Part shown: positions 6,411 to 7,419 of the stretch, one piece after another | Layout of the letters: each line of letters opens with the position of its first letter | Position numbering within the stretch: position 1 is the stretch's first letter | Source of the DNA: Shewanellaceae bacterium | GTDB taxonomy: Bacteria; Pseudomonadota; Gammaproteobacteria; Enterobacterales; Shewanellaceae | Assembly (NCBI GenBank): GCA_016779685.1 | Contig: JADHND010000077.1 | Span: 1 to 7,419 of the forward strand | Length of the DNA: 7,419 bases | Direction: 5' to 3' | The notes under the pieces: generated by a model | Database searches by the model: none | What the model saw: only the letters and a program-made list of their open reading frames with translations | What the model was told of the DNA's origin: nothing | Position numbers and translations under genes: made by a program

Positions 6411-6439
6411 ATTGTATCGAGATCAACCCCAAAACGCAA
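6411..6439 (-). promoter_or_regulatory. Sigma70-type promoter of the acetyltransferase-like gene
   Basis: On the minus strand TTGCGT (6439-6434), 17 bases, TACAAT (6416-6411). The -10 matches at 5 of 6 and the -35 at 3 of 6. Transcription would start near 6404, with a leader of about 40 bases that includes the AAAGGAA ribosome site. Confidence 0.6.
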
Positions 6440-6465
6440 CAATCGCCACTTAAACGCATGCGACT

Positions 6466-6482
6466 GCCCGTTTTTAACAGGC
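6466..6482 (-). terminator. Weak hairpin after the sigma/anti-sigma operon
   Basis: As minus-strand RNA, GCCUGUU pairs with AACGGGC (one G-U pair) around AAA, 24 bases beyond the 42-codon ORF. No U tract follows, so it would be an atypical or Rho-assisted end. No better candidate terminator is visible in 6365-6506. The rest of that gap holds the next gene's promoter and leader. Confidence 0.25.
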
Positions 6483-6506
6483 TGGCAATACCATTAAGAC
6501 CAGAAA

Positions 6507-6635
6507 CTAAACGCCTATCCAGCCGAAATATTTGAGCCAGCTTAAAACCATCGGTAATAAAGGAATAAATAAAAACAAAATAAATGTCACTAAATATTTA
6601 AGATTAAAAGGATCTTTGTAGTCTTGATCACCCAT
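6507..6635 (-). CDS. Tiny membrane protein (42 aa) at the end of the sigma/anti-sigma operon
   Basis: A 42-codon ORF ending in TAG, with no family that I recognise. The first nine residues are polar and acid-rich (MGDQDYKDP). Residues about 12-34 are a strongly hydrophobic helix with Leu, Phe, Ile, two Pro and a Trp, followed by an aromatic end (KYFGWIGV). GGAG lies 6 bases before the ATG (6645-6642), a well-placed ribosome site. The gene starts 14 bases after the anti-sigma stop on the same strand with no terminator between, so it is very likely co-transcribed with the ECF sigma and anti-sigma genes. A single-pass inner-membrane peptide in such an operon could sense envelope stress or tune the regulators; that is inference. 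Against it is its shortness: a hydrophobic ORF of this size in AT-rich DNA can arise by chance. Spacing and ribosome site favour a real gene. Confidence 0.6.
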   Translation of the reverse strand: MGDQDYKDPFNLKYLVTFILFLFIPLLPMVLSWLKYFGWIGV

Positions 6636-6649
6636 AATGCACTCCGTTG

Positions 6650-7309
6650 TTATTTTATGTTCATATTTTCTGCTTGTTGCGACCACACCAGCTCATGTTG
6701 TTGCAAAAGTGGTGGATATGTCACATTCAGCATGAGGCAACCCTGTTCACTCACGGTTGTCATCGTTGCGGGTTCATTTAAACACAACATGCTCCCCGTG
6801 AAAAAACGTTTTCGCTTCACCCGCACACCACCCGCTAAAATCAAAGACCATGCACCAGAAAAAGGATATTTGGTCCAGGTAGTGGCAGGCTCATATCGCT
6901 TAAAAGTGACTTCATAATCTGGATGAGGCATCACCACATCACCCTGCCATATTTTTTTCTTCACCAGTGTCCAAGGCTGCATTTGATTCACCAGTGCCTT
7001 AAAACCGATAGGCAGTTGAAAACCTATGTCCTGCCAGTTTAGGCGAGCATCAGCTATGCTTTCATGCTGATTAATCGCTGGTAAAGCAGTAATGGCATTG
7101 ATTATTTGCGTCGGATTTGACCACGGCATCTCATCCTCTTCGACACGTTGCATCATGGCCGATGCTGCTATGTTATCTAAATCTTCGTTATGTTGAAGAC
7201 ACCGCGAACAAGAGCGAAGATGACCGGACAGCAACAACATCATCATATCATCTAAAAGGCCCTTGTTGTATGCTTTTAATAACGCCTGGCTTGGATGCAT
7301 ACTATTCAT
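6650..7309 (-). CDS. ChrR-type zinc anti-sigma factor with a cupin-like C-terminal domain
   Basis: Cytoplasmic anti-sigma factor of 219 residues that should hold the neighbouring ECF sigma factor inactive. The N-terminal zinc anti-sigma domain (about 1-50) carries His5, His30, Cys34 and Cys37. Their spacing equals the zinc ligands His6, His31, Cys35 and Cys38 of Rhodobacter ChrR. A variable linker (about 51-110) follows. The cupin-like half (about 113-198) shows the ChrR order: PA at the position of the PG turn, LILAGGV, a GS turn, and SEQGCLMLNV. The metal ligands of the ChrR cupin (two His, Glu, His) are not visible; the aligned loop reads TTWTKYPFSG, and there is no His between 130 and 204. 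Start at 7309: it overlaps the sigma gene by 8 bases, keeps His5, and implies translational coupling; Met4 is a possible alternative. The 42-codon membrane ORF follows after 14 bases. Confidence 0.88.
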   Translation of the reverse strand: MNSMHPSQALLKAYNKGLLDDMMMLLLSGHLRSCSRCLQHNEDLDNIAASAMMQRVEEDEMPWSNPTQIINAITALPAINQHESIADARLNWQDIGFQLPIGFKALVNQMQPWTLVKKKIWQGDVVMPHPDYEVTFKRYEPATTWTKYPFSGAWSLILAGGVRVKRKRFFTGSMLCLNEPATMTTVSEQGCLMLNVTYPPLLQQHELVWSQQAENMNIK

Positions 7310-7419
7310 AGTCTTTCATCTCTTTTGAAGTGAATTCTTTTAATTTGTTTAAAGCCAACCGAATCCGACTTTTAACGGTGCCTAATGGAACCTGCAAGTG
7401 CTCCGCGGCACGTTGTTGA
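7302..7419 (-). CDS. ECF RNA polymerase sigma factor, C-terminal end only (cut by window edge)
   Basis: The last 38 codons of a gene entering from the right edge, read from base 7418 leftwards to TAG at 7304-7302. The fragment QQRAAEHLQVPLGTVKSR followed by IRLALNKLKEF is the second half of the sigma region 4 helix-turn-helix. VPLGTVKSRIRLAL is the recognition-helix signature of extracytoplasmic-function sigma factors, which contacts the -35 element. A short tail (TSKEMKDYE) completes the protein. The stop overlaps the start of the anti-sigma gene by 8 bases, the usual arrangement for a sigma/anti-sigma pair. Region 2, the promoter and the start are outside the window, so the exact ECF group cannot be told; the ChrR-type partner suggests the RpoE-ChrR (ECF11-like) branch. 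Confidence 0.9.
   Translation of the reverse strand, partial: QQRAAEHLQVPLGTVKSRIRLALNKLKEFTSKEMKDYE

Noticed and set aside
6456..6463. Palindrome CGCATGCG near the acetyltransferase promoter
   Set aside because: An isolated 8-base palindrome with no second copy or flanking symmetry; not enough to call an operator.

Overview
The window looks like a chromosomal segment of a gammaproteobacterium of moderate GC content. The proline--tRNA ligase is of the bacterial type that carries an inserted editing domain and reads much like the Escherichia coli enzyme. There is an outer-membrane beta-barrel protein, the promoters are sigma70-like and the Shine-Dalgarno sites are ordinary. The overall style recalls Legionellales or relatives, but genus and order are guesses that the sequence alone cannot settle. 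TGA is used as a normal stop (the antiporter ends in TGA), so the standard bacterial code applies. I see no tRNA, rRNA, CRISPR array, insertion sequence or other mobile element.

Layout, left to right. Positions 2-1195 (+) hold the 3' two-thirds of proS, closed by a strong intrinsic terminator. Positions 1308-2426 (+) hold a patatin-like phospholipase gene that is broken: codon 57 is TGA, and the catalytic GxSxG motif reads GTSAV. It converges, with a 1-base gap, on a CPA2-type cation:proton antiporter with cytoplasmic TrkA/RCK domains (2428-4368, -). Upstream of the antiporter, on the other strand, lie two very small membrane proteins (4442-4612 and 4669-4881). The second carries a Lys/Thr-rich tail encoded partly by a tandem 9-bp repeat. 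Next come a self-contained outer-membrane beta-barrel gene (4972-5640, -) with a clear promoter and terminator, and a GNAT-type acetyltransferase-like gene (5756-6364, -) with its own promoter.

The right end is the most interesting part. It is an apparent operon on the minus strand: the C-terminal end of an ECF sigma factor (7302-7419, cut by the window edge), overlapping by 8 bases a ChrR-type zinc anti-sigma factor (6650-7309), followed after 14 bases by a 42-codon membrane-protein ORF (6507-6635) with a good ribosome binding site. The anti-sigma keeps the four zinc ligands of the sigma-binding domain with ChrR spacing. Its cupin domain, however, lacks the histidine/glutamate metal site used by ChrR in singlet-oxygen sensing, so the signal it responds to may differ.

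Functionally the window mixes a housekeeping translation gene, ion homeostasis, envelope components and a stress-type sigma/anti-sigma switch. I see no gene cluster that amounts to a complete new defence or biosynthetic system. The best candidates for new biology are the small membrane proteins and the atypical anti-sigma operon.
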